Assembly (NCBI GenBank): GCA_037179385.1
Contig: CM074194.1
Coordinates: forward strand, 2,807,001 to 2,871,000
DNA: 64,000 bases
Direction of reading: 5' to 3'
Source of the DNA: Holothuria scabra
Taxonomy: Eukaryota > Echinodermata > Holothuroidea > Aspidochirotida > Holothuriidae
A model generated the notes under the pieces. That model had not been told where the DNA came from. It worked only from the letters and a program-made list of their open reading frames with translations, and did no database searches. Shown here in pieces: positions 1 through 13,778 of this stretch. The stretch's first letter is position 1, and every line of letters starts with the position of its first letter. Position numbers and translations under genes: made by a program.

Positions 1-2870
1 AACAGTTATAGTGTGTATATACATATTATGCAATCCAAGAGTATCAAACTAGGGCTAAAAGCAAGAAGAATAAACTATTTGTAAAAACGAAGGTCAACAA
101 TTTTTGCAAATGCTCCAAATTGGTGTTGTTATTGCTACATATCACGTGACGTATATGTTGTTGGCTTACGAAAATATGCTACTCGGAATTACGGCACCTT
201 TTTGAGATAAAAAGCAAATATGATTTAAAGTCTAAAGCAAACACATACTTTTGTCTGTTTGTGATGATTTAAATGAGTACACACTAGAAACACTTGGGCA
301 AAAAATGCCCAATGTCGGAAAAACACAAGTCGCCAGATTTTTGGGGCGAAATTGGTTTTTTAATGAAAGAAAGCCGTGATGTTTTGCCCAACCTTTGGCA
401 ATTTTTTTGCCAAAAGTTTTTCCTGTGCGATGTTTGCCATACTATTTTAGAGTGATTTAGTCATAATACATTATTTAATGAAAACGGCTGGATTATGTGA
501 TCTATAGTGTAGTCTTTTTCGAATCACTTTTCACGCTGTAACGTAAGCTATCGTTAAATCGTTAATTGATTGATAGCTCAATGATATTTTTATTGCAATG
601 TTATTTGATTATGGTTGGGAAAACGAGATTGAACTCTGAAATGTGGTTTTCTCCTCATCAACGTCTAAAACACACGCCTTTCGAATAACAAACACAAAAT
701 ATATCCCAGCTGGTCTGAAACATTTGCAGACTAATTAGCAGTGGAATTTATTCTTGGAGAGCGAGTTGCAGTCGTGACAAAATGCTAGTACCAATTCATG
801 TGCAAAGGTTATCATTACAGTTTCCAAATACTGATGATCGCAATATGCGTCTTTAACTTTTTAACCAGGGGCTTGAAAAGTATGTCGAGAGGGCAAACTG
901 GTTCTTGGACGATGGCGGTTTAGTCTCTCTTTACTTTTGGACAGCTATTTCCATCAGTAGTTTTTCTTCATTTCGCACAGGTTTTTTGCATATTTTTTAC
1001 ACGCAATATTTAACCAAATGATTTTAAGTGGCCGACCGGATAAGCTTTACTACTCGTCTTCACCGATTTTAGGAATTTAAATTTCAAATTGGTGTAAGCA
1101 TTGAAAAAACAGCAAGAAAAAACCATAGATGTCAGGAAATTTGCCACGCGCTAATATAATGTAACAGTAATTTAAACTAAATTAGAATAAGTGAATGGAA
1201 TGTATTTCTTCACGGATAATTTAACGAGCCTTTCTCCCTGTTTCCGTGACTGCTTTTTTGGAGAAGACCTAGCTTCAGGGCAGCCATTGTTTCATTAAGT
1301 CTCAGAGATAAACTCAATTAGAGGCAAGACAGACTTCTGATCTTGACTTCGAGAAACTGAACTGACAGGCGGAATCCTGGCTTCCTCTGTAACAAAGTGA
1401 AAAACCCCGCCGGGTACGTGCGTTTCATAAATAGCATAGCGCTCCCAAACTTTTTACTTCTCTTTCTGACGAATGACATCAAAATATGCTCTTAAACTTG
1501 ACTAGGTTTCTTTTCAAAAGCAAGTTATTGCACCGCCGGCCATAACAAAAGCCATGATTGAGATTTTAATCATCTTTCCCCCTTTCATCTTCATGAAACA
1601 ATGACGTTGAAATAAAAAAAATCCTTGAATGTTTATTCGCCTCGATTCACGAAATAATAGCAAAAAATTCGTAAAGAAAACCAAGTTTTGTTGTTAGACT
1701 TCTTCCCTGAAAGATCGGAATACAAGATATCTTAATTAATTTTCCAAACACATTTCAAAGGCCACGTAACCGACAAAATGAATGTGAATAGTAACTCAAT
1801 CAAAGGCCCGTGCACTTATAATATATACTCGTTTTAATGATGGATATTGATTTCATTTTAAATAGAAAGGAATATGAAAGCCCCAAACTACATTAATTAA
1901 GAGCATAAGGATTTTTTTGAATATTTTGGCCAATGTTTTGACTAGAACTGTGCCAATTCCGTGCAAGTTGCTATAACGGTAAGTCAACCTGGATAAATTG
2001 TGATGTTGAAAGCGTCTAATTTTGTTACAAAAATTAGTATTAAATATAAATGATAATACTCGTGAGAAATCTGGTATTTTAAGCCGCATCAAATCTCTTC
2101 ACTGCTTAATGTATCTGTTTTTATATTTTATTATATATTCTCTTAGTTAATGCATCTTCAGCCATCTAAAATATTTATTTTCAACTTTCAAAAACTTAAC
2201 AAAAATAATCCGTGATCATGGTCTAACAGCCGTGATTGGTTACAGTGTAGCAGAGGTTATCTAGTGCATCTCTGTAGAATTTTGTTACCCGACAATAATT
2301 CAGAAATTTCCATTTATTCTGGTAAACAATAAGTTCAGAAGGGAAAACGACGTGCTGGAACAAAAACCATTACAAACTCTGACTGCCCCTTTAAATATGG
2401 AGTACAAAAAATGTGACTTTTTTCGATGTTTCCCATCCCATTGTCTTTTGATTTGACAACAGGCAAGAAAGTGTATCCCTTGTTAAAGAGAAAATCACTT
2501 TTAAAGGGATACTGTTCTTTCAGCTTCTGTCCCTTTTCCTTATAATTGTATACTGAATGTCATTTTGGAGTGCAACATATTAGAATATTGGTCTTTGTGT
2601 AAAGATATACACAACGCGCTACATTTAACTGGTAACCCAAACTTCTCGTTGTAAATTAGTCTTATTGAAAATTCATTTGTAAATCATTGCGCTAATTAAT
2701 AATATTGATGCAGGCCGGAAGAAAGCTTTAAGGATTAGCCATAGCTAATACCATTCAGTTGTATCCGAGCAAAAGTAGGTCACTCTTAGTTGTAGTATAT
2801 GTTAATAATAACTTATGATAAAAGACTTCGTTGTCAGTGTTATATAGTCAGCGATCCCTTTGTTATACGC
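1..2870. other. no gene seen
   Basis: AT-rich sequence with only short chance frames. A piggyBac-type end-like word (ACTCTGACTGCCCCTTTAA) lies at 2376-2394. Confidence 0.6.
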
Positions 2871-2879
2871 TCGTCGTTT

Positions 2880-3170
2880 AGGGGCAAACAGCAGTTCAAT
2901 AACTGCAATAGGCTCTTAGGTTGAGCGGCGAGACAGGCCACAATAAAGGGAGACTACCCGGTGGCAGAACACGACATCACATTGGACCCGGCTGATAAAA
3001 GCTTACCAGAGCTAGAACCGGTCAGTCACCGTTAGAACAGTTTATTAGAATAAACCCATCGCCTTTGACGCGGTATCTTAGCCCCGGGGGGATTACTACC
3101 GTCAAAGACCTTACACCGTCTAACGGGGGCTTCTGGCCAGGTGTGACATGCCATGACGGTCATATTGATA
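2880..3170. other. GC-rich island of unknown nature
   Basis: About 290 bp is clearly richer in GC than its surroundings, with an imperfect inverted pair (TTGACGCGGTATC / GATTACTACCGTCAAAG). It resembles a conserved exon or an old repeat, but no frame or RNA family was recognised. Confidence 0.35.
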
Positions 3171-3626
3171 CTTTGCGTGTTCATAAAATCATAACTTTTC
3201 GTCAGGTTCAAGAAAGGTCACTGTACAACGATCATAATTAATTTACCTCAGCTGGATTAAATTCTCATTAGACAAGCATTTAATCATGATCTTGCTAAGT
3301 GACGTCATATTATTTAGCCAATAGGAAGCAAGAATGGTTGAAGCCTTTTTCCTGACAGTAGATACTAAAAATTTTACGAATATTTTTGACTGGTTTTAGC
3401 GGAAGGTCATTGTATAGTTATACATTCAGGCCCTTACGCCTGAATCTAAAATAAGATACAAATTACTAGTATACCGAAAAAGAGTGACACTGGCCTGGAT
3501 TTGACTCAACAAATGCACTTTGACTCTCTCTTCCTTCCAATGATGACGTCAGAATATCAAAATGGGGGGAAGGGGTCAAACTAGGAGCAAAGGGAACAAC
3601 GAATTAGGTTAGCTATCACATCATTT

Positions 3627-3855
3627 GTTAGTTAGATGGAGTTTTACGCCCAAACTTCTAACCAACTGGTTAAGTCGAACCGGCCCAGGTTTTTTTCCAG
3701 CAGTGGCTCACTGGTTTGTTTTCCCTACTTCATTTCTCATGCTTAGCACCAAGCGTAATGGCAGTAGGTTTCATTTTTAAAGTCTTCGATTTGACCCGGC
3801 CAGAGCTCGAAACCCCGCGCCTCACGACTGCAAGTCGGTTGTTCATCGTTGGTTG
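3627..3855 (-). mobile_element. diverged tRNA-derived SINE
   Basis: Starting at GTTAGTTAGATGGAGTTTTA this copy keeps the body (CAGTGGCTCACTGGTTTG) and a B-box-like GGTTTCGAGCTC on the minus strand. The A-box end is not recognisable. The open frames here are SINE sequence, not genes. Confidence 0.8.
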
Positions 3856-3977
3856 GAGAGAAAGTAGTAACGTAACTTGTGTACCAGAAGTGAGGGGCGG
3901 GGATGAAAATAAGGTAAATGTACGACAGCATATAGCCAATGTACCAATTCTTGTCAAACGTACATCACTCGACAAGG

Positions 3978-4115
3978 TTAGGCTGGATGGAGTTTAACGG
4001 CCCAGTTTCCGACCAAGTGGATCAAGTCGAGTTGGCCACCGCCGTTTTCCCAGTTGTGACTCACTGGCTAGTTTTCCCTACTCCATTGCTTATGCCGTAT
4101 GCTGAGCACCGCTTG
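3978..4115 (-). mobile_element. 5'-truncated tRNA-derived SINE
   Basis: Matches the SINE body in minus orientation (GGATGGAGTTTAACGGCCCA, TTGTGACTCACTGGCTAG, TTGCTTATGCC); head absent. The second SINE within 500 bp, in the same orientation. Confidence 0.82.
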
Positions 4116-4119
4116 ATAA

Positions 4120-6670
4120 GTCACCCTATCCGTTTCCATCTGATCCAGACACTGCTGCCCTGTACTCTGTGGTTATGTGACCGACACCGTGCTGGAACTG
4201 AGTGGATGTTCAGGGCCTGGGAGAAGAAAGCATCAAAGCTGAGCAAACCATCAGGCTTAGGGTTCAGTCGTGGGTTTGTGGTTCAATTGGCAATTAACTG
4301 CATTTTTCTATTCAATGAAGGGACCTTTAGAAGAAAACAGATTTGATTGTTTTGCATACAGGTTCCATCCATGTTTATGACCGATTAGAGTCGCAATATA
4401 TCTGCCCTCGAGTTCCATGTTCTCAACTGAAATGGACCATTTAATAAATGTACCATATATATAAATATATATTTATAGAGAGAGAGCATCTATATCGAAC
4501 ATTTAAATGGAACATTGCAAGATCTAGAATCGCATCAACCTTAAAAACGTGAGTAGCAAAGTCGTTAACTTCTTGTTGTAGTCTCCTAATATCCTAACTT
4601 TCAACAGAATTAAACATGAAATGTAGAAAGATACGGTTAGAAACACATAAAAGTCTGAAAGGTTGCATTCATTCATTGTTCATGAAAGATGGACCTTATG
4701 GCAATGGGCAACAAATTCGATCTAAAGTGGTTATTACCTTGAGCAGAGAAAGCAGCAACATTGTGTCACTGATTCTCTGACGCTCGCTTTTCAATGTTCG
4801 GACATATAAAATAGATTTCCGCTCGTGTCTTGTCGTAAAAGAGACCAGATCGATGTATACCTACCAAAAATGAATGAAATACTAACATCCAGGGAAAAGA
4901 CAAAGGACTGAACGCAACCTCTCAGCCGGGAATAAAGAAATCATAATGGACTCTCTCGTGGAAGCTTTAGAGAAATACAAGCAATTTGAAGAAGTCACTT
5001 TCAACGTTCATTGAATTCTACTTTGGGAATATATTCACAAACAAATTCAGACAATGAAATACTATGAGGGTTTGGAATGTTTTAAACTACATATTGAGTA
5101 GGCTTTCCAACTTCTAAGGACTGCTTAGGGGGATTCAGTGAGAACAAATGAAAGAATATCCTGCAAGAGGAAGTAAGGAAGTACTAAAAGTATCATACAT
5201 TACAATTGTTAAACGAACTTTGTGTAATTGCGAGTTAATGACGCGGTTTAGTTTCCATTAAATATACTTTTTAAAGTTAATGGGCGATACTTTAAAAAGA
5301 GTTACCGAATTAGCTAGACTTGTTCGGAGACACTTGGTTTGACGAAAGTCACGGCAGAAAATGATGAGTTTCACTTTATAAACAAAAGAACAGCTGAGCA
5401 CATTGTTGGCAAATACGAACCCCTACATGTAAGAGGGTAAAACAAAGAGCTACATATTCTTTAAACAGTAAAGTAGCCTTTGTCTCGGTCGTTTTGGACA
5501 ACTAAATAAGTTTTCATCTCGTAATTAAAGCTCTTGTTAGGGAAGATGTTTCAAACAAAACCACGCTGACCAAAGTACGAGAATAAACTGAATAATATTT
5601 AGACGATCATTATAGTTAAAATTTTTCGGAAAGAGTCATCACGTCGCATCTGCGTTACCACGGCAAATGGTGTGTCCCGACAGCGCCAACTGTGATTTTC
5701 TGGGTAGAAAATTTGGGAATCTGACTAATTTTGGCATTCGGAGAAATTTCCTCTTTCTGTCCATAAAAATAAAAGGGAAAATTTGCTCCCTTCCTGGGAA
5801 ATAATGTTACACCTTTCCTGGGAAATAAACATTTTTTCTAGTCCTGGTGATTTTGTTGTATTTTTGCCATAGGTTTTCTTCTGTATTCCACAACGATGGT
5901 ATAAGAGAGATATTTGAGATATTGCAGCAACCAGCTATCCAAATAAACAGGAAATGTTCAAGGTCATAAAAACACTTTTTATTTTACAGGAAAACAATGC
6001 AGGTAATGTAAGTTATACAACAAGAAAGTTACAAATTATTGTGTAATGGACTAATTTGTTTTGGGGGAATAAATTTGATCATTTTATACATTGGCTCAAG
6101 AATGTCCTATGAAAATGAAAGTTAAACTGTTAGAATCCATTCTTCATGTTGTTTAATATGTATTTTTGATTTTTTAACTTGATGTACGCTTTTATTTTAG
6201 CTTACATTTAATTTACGTGTCTCTAAATGATCCAAATAAGGCACTGGGTCTCTATCATTAGAGCAGGGAGTTACTATCTCTCAAAATATTTAACTTTCTA
6301 AATCACGAGAGACTTTTACAGATAGACGGAAATGGAAATAGAATGATTTGATCACCAAAATCACTGCAAAAAATCTTTTCATTAAAGTGCTGTTATGGTT
6401 GTTTTATGATCACAACATTATTTTATGACAGTAGAATGATTGAGAACCCGAAGTTACTTCTTTTGTGGGGTGAATGCATTAAATCACGAACTGAAACTGA
6501 AAAAAAGATGGAGCCTCGCTTTCCTTTGAGTTGTATCAAAAGACATAATGACGCCTATTATACGATGATTATTCTGATAAATTATGCTTTTTAATATAAG
6601 AACAATTGACATACAATTCTTTTACTCTGACTTTTCATTAAAGATAATATTTCGTACTCATCAAAATTGT
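4120..6670. other. no gene seen
   Basis: AT-rich. A short direct repeat (TTCCTGGGAAATAA) lies at 5790-5830. A minus-strand open stretch ending at a donor-like CTCAAG|GTAATA (4736) was not convincing. Confidence 0.55.
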
Positions 6671-6678
6671 ATAACCTG

Positions 6679-6998
6679 CAGTGGCGGCGCTACAGGGGAG
6701 GAAATTTGCCCCTCATACTTCTGTTCTTGCCCCCAGTGGCCCCAAGATATGTCAGTTAGAACATAGATCAACCTAAAGAATAAACAATATACCTCTCGTG
6801 AGACTTAATCTTTACCAAGAGATATGCTAAATCTCCAGAGCGTCCGGGGACTCACGCGGCCCCTCAATCCCCACTGGGGCTTTTCTCATGGACTCCAATC
6901 GTTCAGGAGGGCGCGATTCGCTTTCTCTCGGTGCGAAGCACTAGAGATTTTCTTTTGCCCCTTCCCCGGCCCATTTTGAAATTAAGGCGCCTCCATTG
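6679..6998. mobile_element. probable hAT-like MITE
   Basis: The left end CAGTGGCGGCGCTACAGG and right end GGCGCCTCCATTG are inverted over about 12 bp. The flanks ATAACCTG and ATAATCGG match at six of eight positions. The interior is GC- and C-rich relative to the surroundings. Confidence 0.6.
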
Positions 6999-6999
6999 A

Positions 7000-9900
7000 T
7001 AATCGGCAAAAATACATACGGTACATTGAAGGGAGAATTTCGAAATCCTGCTTGAATTATCACTATTCCCCTATATAAAATTATGTTTGTTTATTTTTAC
7101 TTCACGTGGCACTTGATTGTAGCTTCAAACAACATGTAAGTCCCACAATGTGTTTTTACATGTTTTTATAGATTATCAGGATCCTTTTGTGAGGTGGTAC
7201 GTTTGGTATTTTATGAACAACTCCATCTACATTATCATCCAAATTATGATCGAGTAATGTCGTGGAGGACTGTTTTCCCAACGAGATCGGTGAATTTTGC
7301 CCGGATCCCGACCTAATCGGCTAATAGTAAGGATTTTCACCGTCCATTTTCCCCGATAAAGACAAAATACCTGTTCGATCGCTGACATACCTCTGACATT
7401 TAGGGCGACTACTAAGACGGTCACCTCGGCCTCCCTGGACCTCATAGACATGTGCTCGAGGTCAAAAGACATTCAAAATTGGCCTATATAAGAGGCATAA
7501 GGCGCCTTTACTGTGATAAGGAAAGGTATGAAAGTGTAAGGCCAAGTCAAGTTGTGACAGCCAGTGAAAAAGTACAGGTTGTTTTAAAGGGTTTTTTTTA
7601 AGAATATATTGAGTCTGCCTTTAAGTCGGGTAACAGTTTTAAACAGATTTTTTGGCCTATTGCCTCTGCCATTGGTACCTCTTCACTTCGGATGATTTTA
7701 CTTGCTCATCAATTCTGCCATGTGAGTACCTAACGTTTCTTAACGATGACCGTATTGAATACAAAAGTGCAAAAGTGTATGCCTCAACGCAAACCTCAGA
7801 TTTGTCCTGCACCTTAAGGAAGGGATTTTTCTGTCGAATGTCCTCACAACTTCACATGAAATTAAAGCTTCTTTCCCTGTACACAGAATCAATTGTCAGA
7901 AATAACCCTTCAATCGATAAACCATTATTTTACCATGCCAATGTAAACGTCAAAATCATTTTCCCTCCTAGTCACCACGTCCAAATATTAAAATCGACTT
8001 CGTACAAAGAAGTTGCTCATGTGTGAAAGGACTAAGGGCTGAAGCACTGCATCCATTAGGCTGTTAGGCTTATGTATTGATTTTATACTTTGGGATATAT
8101 AGGGAGAAAAATTTTGTCTCCAAGCCAAAACAAAGTCATTAAATCTGGTTTAGCAAAAGTCTTTTTTCTTTTTAATTCGAATGTAAAAACCGTAAGTTTA
8201 CCGGCTATAGAAGGCTCACAGTCTATTACTTTACAAAACAGAGGAACTTAAATAAGTAATCAGGTCACACAAAGGATGGAATTACGTTATTGAACATGTG
8301 TTGCATGGTTAAAAAAAATAAAATAGAATAATTTGGAAAAAGGGTGTCAAGAATATTTTTGAAACATTAATGACGGTTTATGTAGGGATCAAGAGGATAG
8401 ACGGTCTTCCTTCGCATGGCATGAACTTCTAAAACATGCAAGGATCGAAACAACACGTTAATCTCCTAATCCATAACCTATATCAACTACAACTCGATAA
8501 TTGTCATATCTTACAAGCTGCGCAATATTCGTCTTGTTTACGTACGTTTTGTAATTTACATATGTGGCTCCATCAGAAGCAAAAAGCAAACTCCGAAACA
8601 ATAGACCTTGTGTATATGATGTCACAGAGCGGAAAGAACGCCCTCTTTTGGGGGCAAAATAAACCAGGACCGACAAATGCAGACAGCTCATTTGTCAACC
8701 AGTCGAATACGCTCATTGTCTGCTACAGGTGCAGGGCGAATTCTTATGTGGGTGGCCACGTGTCCCATTGTTCTGCTCAAAGGGTGACGTCAATATGACG
8801 TTAATGCACAAGGCCTATATTTTGAAAATTCAGCTAAACATTAAAATTTCATTTCTATAAATGTTAAAATATTTTTACAGTATCGCGTACTTCCATATCA
8901 TACAATCAGAGTATAACATACAAGGCTTCCTCAGAATAAAAATTGTCTTCACATCAGGTGTTTTTAACTGAAACATCGGTTACACAAATTAAAAGGATAC
9001 CGGTATTGGTTCAAAGTGAGATAGGTCATAAGTTCGAACACTTCAGTACGAACCGAAAATGCTTGCAATAGTCTTTTCTCCAGGCAATTATTAAAGGGAA
9101 ATATGCGTTTGTGTTAGAGTGTGTTATATTCTTGTTTTTGTTAAGATAAATTATTATAAAAAGGCAACACCAAAGCCGTTTTCATGAAACTGAAAAGTTT
9201 AATCATTCAAACGCAGTCAGAAAAGTCAGGTATTGCTCAGTTGGAATATTATTTCACCAAACTTTCAAATTTTCAAATAATGCAATTAAACTATTGTTTG
9301 GCTTATTGTTGGGATTGAAAAGTTTGAAGGGCAATCAGAGTTCGAAAAAAATATTAACCTTCGATTCCAGCACATCGTTTTTCTCTTTTTAACTAACTAT
9401 TTACCAGAGTCAATAGAAATTTGAGAGGTCTTTTAAGTAGGCCTTTGCTATCTCTCTTTACGAAAATAAGAGTCCCGCTACACTAAGTGACTAGCCTGCG
9501 TAGCCTTCCTCTGACTGACGATTGACGAGAAAGTTTGTCCTCTTGGTGGTACCGAATATTTACATCACCCCCTTTCTCTTTATAAACTACTTTACACATA
9601 AAGTCCTAAACTGGGGATTTCTCCATAAATGAGTATATGTTGCATGATACTTTACATTTGTTTTCCGCATGCTTTGTTTAACCAAGACAAATGTTAAAAC
9701 AGTCGACAGATACCCCATTTTTATTTTAGACTTGTAAACATTAATTGATTGTGACACGAGAACGCCTTAGGAGGGGGCAAAATTCAAACTGACAACAACT
9801 TAAAACGTCTCTTTAATTGCATTTTGATTTATCAAATATATCCTACCATTAACCAAGTATATAAGAACTATATTATCCTTTACTGATAGTTTTAGCTGCG

Positions 9901-11110
9901 CAGTTTATTCTACACCAGACCGAAGCGAGACGAACGTAGTTTGTCGAAAAAGATTTTACTGACTTAACGAGTGGCTAGCCTGGAGGTAAACCCTTTCCTG
10001 CCTATCTCTCTGACTATCACATCGTTCCTCTACCGGTTGAAAAGTCCTCACTTGAAAACATAATGATCGGTGATTATCCCGCTTGAGAATGCACCACTTA
10101 TCCATCCTTGTCAATGTAATCGGTGATTTACTTTGCTGATAGCCCGCGGGCTGGGGATCACGTCCAAAGTTAACGAAGAGATGGGCTGAGCGTAGTTCCC
10201 GACGCAGCCGGGTAATTCTTCCCGGTTTAATGTCTTCCGGTAAATAAAAAAGCACGATAATCATGCCTGGTATTTGAAACCTTAATGCAATGCAGCTTTT
10301 TCCTGATGCTTTCTGTTTTTCAGTATTGTTGTTTATATGAGCCCACACAGTTGTAAATTAAGTGTCCTTAGTGTTATCGTCTGCGAAGCAATATTACTTC
10401 GAAGGGAGACGAAAGAAAGGAAAAGCAGCGAAAGGGTGAATTGTAGTAAAAATTGCTTGAACCAGTTAAAAGGCAGATGGGGCCGAAAGGTGACTAACAA
10501 ACTAGCAAATTATGAAACAAAAAAGGAAATAGTAAATGCTTTTAACGCAAAACGAAAAATGAGCTTCTTTGATCAGGTTTATCAAAATCACATTTTTCAG
10601 ACTTATTGAAAAACAGTAAAATTATTTAATGGTCTATAGAAACATGTTCAGGTCATATGTATGCCTTCCACATAAGAAAAGATAAACAAAACAAGACAAA
10701 ACAAAACAAAAAACCCTAAAAGATAAATGTGTTAAACAATCATTATTTTCATCGACATGCACCAGATAGGCCATTTTTATGGTGAAACTTCGATCATGAA
10801 TAATCATGAGTTATAGGCCTATGCAAATTTGTGACATCATGAACAGGTAGTTTTATTATACGTGTGATGATACCTTTCTCGTGTTAAACTTAATTCAAGG
10901 ACAACACTTTCTATCTTACCCCTATTGCAAAAAATATGAGTATTCTCACAAGTGGTCAAACGTTGAACACGTTTTTTTTATATAAAGATATTCGAATAAT
11001 TCTAATTTGAAAAATTTTTAAAATTTGTTAGGCTACTTTGGATCGTGTAGAAGTAGCTTGACCCTATACCGTGTAATGAACTGAAGATTTGCACTTCAAC
11101 CAAAAGCGAC
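7000..11110. other. no supported gene; several chance frames
   Basis: Open frames of 120-130 codons at 7652-8026 (+), 8436-8798 (+) and 9956-10348 (-) show no domain, no good splice context and no start-site support. A TATA-like CTATATAAG at 7482 has no downstream gene that could be identified. 10040-10240 is GC-richer and may be an old repeat. Confidence 0.5.
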
Positions 11111-11116
11111 AGCATA

Positions 11117-11369
11117 TAGACGAATCCGGGCAATCATGGTCCGATTTTTTTTGGACATGACTGGGGTCCATTTCCTTTATTCTTTCAGTTTTCTTGCTTA
11201 CCTGTATCATGGATAGTTGTACACTAAATTGTATCTTGACTCCCTCAATTTCACTGAATATGAGGGTTTAAAATTCATGAAGACAATAAATAAAGACGAT
11301 TTACAGCTGATGGACCCCACTAATGGCTATCTACAGTCACTAAACACAAGCGCTGATCGGATTCGTCCA
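11117..11369. mobile_element. MITE family E copy 1
   Basis: Inverted ends TAGACGAATCCG / CGGATTCGTCCA, with TA on both sides. It matches the element at 48.2 kb in reverse orientation (GATGGACCCCACTAATGG and TGGGGTCCATTTCC shared). The open frame at 11217-11456 mostly falls in it. Confidence 0.8.
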
Positions 11370-11763
11370 TACAGCAGTACAGTTTCGTTTAAGATAAAAA
11401 GACTGTTAGCTAAAAAGGGCTTTCTGAATTGGGCTCCTGGTGAGAAACAGGTTTGATTAAAATCCATTGTTTTTGTTAAAAGATACTGAAAAAAATTGAA
11501 AAAAAAATGTTTGGAAATTTTCCAAGAACAAAAATGCAATTAGTGCAAGTAAGAAACAGCAATTTTGCGAGACAACTGTACTTATGAAGTCCGCATGAAC
11601 GTTATTATGAGAAAGATATATAGGCCTAAAAGTAGTCCGCAGGTGTAGGTTCTACCACCTGTGTGCAAGTCAGTGTTAGGATGTGAAGTCGCTTACACAA
11701 ATTATACCATCATCTGGTGGTGCGAAGGCACTTCTATCTATGACATTTCTGAAGTCTACATAT

Positions 11764-13557
11764 CAAGGGTGGCGCCGGCGGGGGCGGAGAAAGGAACCCC
11801 CCCCCCTCCTTCGGGGAAGGTTGGTCACCCCAGTCGGGAAGAGGATCCAGTTTCGTCGGGGAGCCTTTATCCATAAGTTAGAAGTGCAAACGAGAAAAAT
11901 TTTAGTCTTCCATCCCTCCCCAAACGATCTTCTTGATTTTGCTTACTAGAAGACCGTATTCTTCAAGGAAGCTCTCAATATTTTCTACTTTTTTTTACAA
12001 AAATCCGATTTTTTTTCAATATTATCACGGAAATTTCAAACATTCTGAAAAGAAAGTAAAATAATTTTCCATTTTCACATTACGAAAAATATGAAATGTC
12101 GACCAACTTCAGTCCTGATTTTGCCCAATGTTAAATTGGCCAGATTGATCTTCAATAAAGACTTCAATTTTCTAGTCTTCTTTGCAATTGAAACCATATT
12201 TTTTTTTTCAAATTTTCTGCCATAGGCGTATAGGAGACGGGACTGGGGGCTTGACATTTTTTAAACGGCGCTATAAGAAAAGTCATCTATAAAATAGGGA
12301 TTTCGGGTGATCACGTACTGTTAACAACTTCAGCAATTCAGTAGATCTTGAGTCTAGCCATCCAAGAGTCGCAACAAATTAAAAAGCATCAACACGTTTT
12401 CAATTCCGTCGTATAGTCTATAGTAGGTACTCTACAAAACCAGTGGTGGTACATTTTATCTGATAATTTTCCAATCGCTTAGTTGTTGATTTTTTCTATG
12501 GGAGTTAAAAGTTAATCGCAAACGAAAGTTCAAAATAACAACTGCTTCGTTTCTAGTTAGAAACCTGGAAAATGCCATTTTTAGCCGTCTGAAGGGTCCA
12601 GTTTTCCGGAAAAGGTTACCACCCCGCTCCAACCAATGATGGCGCTACGCTTAGATAGTGTTTCAACCGAACAGTTTCATGTACAGAATATTGCAGACTT
12701 GCACGTGAATATTAGGAATTATTTCTGATTCCTTTGCTAATTTATTTCAAGTAAAACATTTTATTGCAAACGAAAGTTCAGAATAGAGACTGCCTTGATC
12801 ATAATTAGAAGCCTGGGAAATGTTATTTCCGGCTATTTGAGGGATAGCAATTTTTCAAATTTTTCTGTGCGCTCCACGTCAACAACCAGTGCTGAATGGT
12901 GGCCCTCCGCTTGCACAGTCTTTCGGGCGGGATTACATTTTGCCGGAAAAATTTTTGGCCATCCCCCCCACCCCCCAAAAAAAGCTGAATTGATGTTTAT
13001 ATACGCCTATGTTATCTGCCATAAAATTCCTTTTATATTATAAGCCTCAGCTTTTTCAAATATTTGCTAGGAGGAAGCCAAACTTTTTTGGGAAATTTAT
13101 CAGTGCCGTCCGAGAGTCTTAACGTGCATGATGATGTCCAGAAACCCCAACAAACTACAAGTCGCCCCGGCGACGTCATTGGTACTTCATAAAATTAAAT
13201 GTTTTTTCCAATATAAACTTCCGGTTTTTACATATTTCTTAAAAATAGCAAAATAACTTAAAAAAAACCCCAATTTTGGTGGACACTCCTTTAGTGTGAA
13301 AAGCGATGCAAAGCCAAACTTCAATCACCCGACATTCTACTAAGTTTTACTCTTGAAAGGAAGATCACTTAATCAGTTAATTAAAAACCCGAATTTTTCG
13401 ATTTCACCTTACCAAAAACTTCACGTTTTCTTCCAAACAAATTTGATGTTTTGAATAGTTGTTAAAAAGGACTTCGAAACTTTCGGCGAGTCCCATCACC
13501 TTTGTCGGGGCTTCCAATGCTGGATCCCCTGTCGGGCGAATCCTGGCACCACCCCTG
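11764..13557. mobile_element. degenerate hAT-like element, 1.8 kb
   Basis: The left end CAAGGGTGGCGCCGG and the right end (reverse complement CAGGGGTGGTGCCAG) form hAT-type CAGGGGTG ends. The flanks CTACATAT and GCACATAT fit an 8 bp target duplication with two differences. The interior has a direct repeat (CGCAAACGAAAGTTCAAAAT at about 12518, TGCAAACGAAAGTTCAGAAT at about 12765) and no recognisable transposase. The short frames inside are not genes. Confidence 0.65.
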
Positions 13558-13778
13558 GCACATATCGTTACATGTGCAAAAATATGTAATCATTCTACTG
13601 CACTTGAAAAGACTTAACATCTGTCGTTTTCAACTTGGTGGAAATCCAACACCGGTGGAACATTTCACAATTTTTGGTAGGACATGAGCAAGTTCCATGT
13701 CCCATACAAAAATGACTTCTGGGGAACTTACTTTAAAGATAATACGTGGAATACAATGATCTATGTGCCTAAGATTAA

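Noticed and set aside
3716..4346. overlapping protein-coding frames up to 135 codons
   Set aside because: They lie in and just beyond two SINE copies and have no domain.
4736..4870. possible PAS exon of the AHR-like gene
   Set aside because: The open minus-strand stretch ends at a donor but does not match PAS motifs and has no clear acceptor.
7482..7490. TATA-box promoter
   Set aside because: CTATATAAG looks good alone, but no transcript start or coding exon follows.
7652..8026. 124-codon plus-strand frame
   Set aside because: No domain, signal peptide or neighbouring exon could be seen.
8436..8798. 120-codon plus-strand frame
   Set aside because: No domain or splice evidence; overlapping frames are also open on the other strand.
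9956..10348. 130-codon minus-strand frame
   Set aside because: It has no recognisable motif, no splice context and no conserved start; it may be an old repeat.
11217..11456. 79-codon plus-strand frame
   Set aside because: It lies largely in the family E MITE that recurs inverted at 48.2 kb, and the start is not an ATG.
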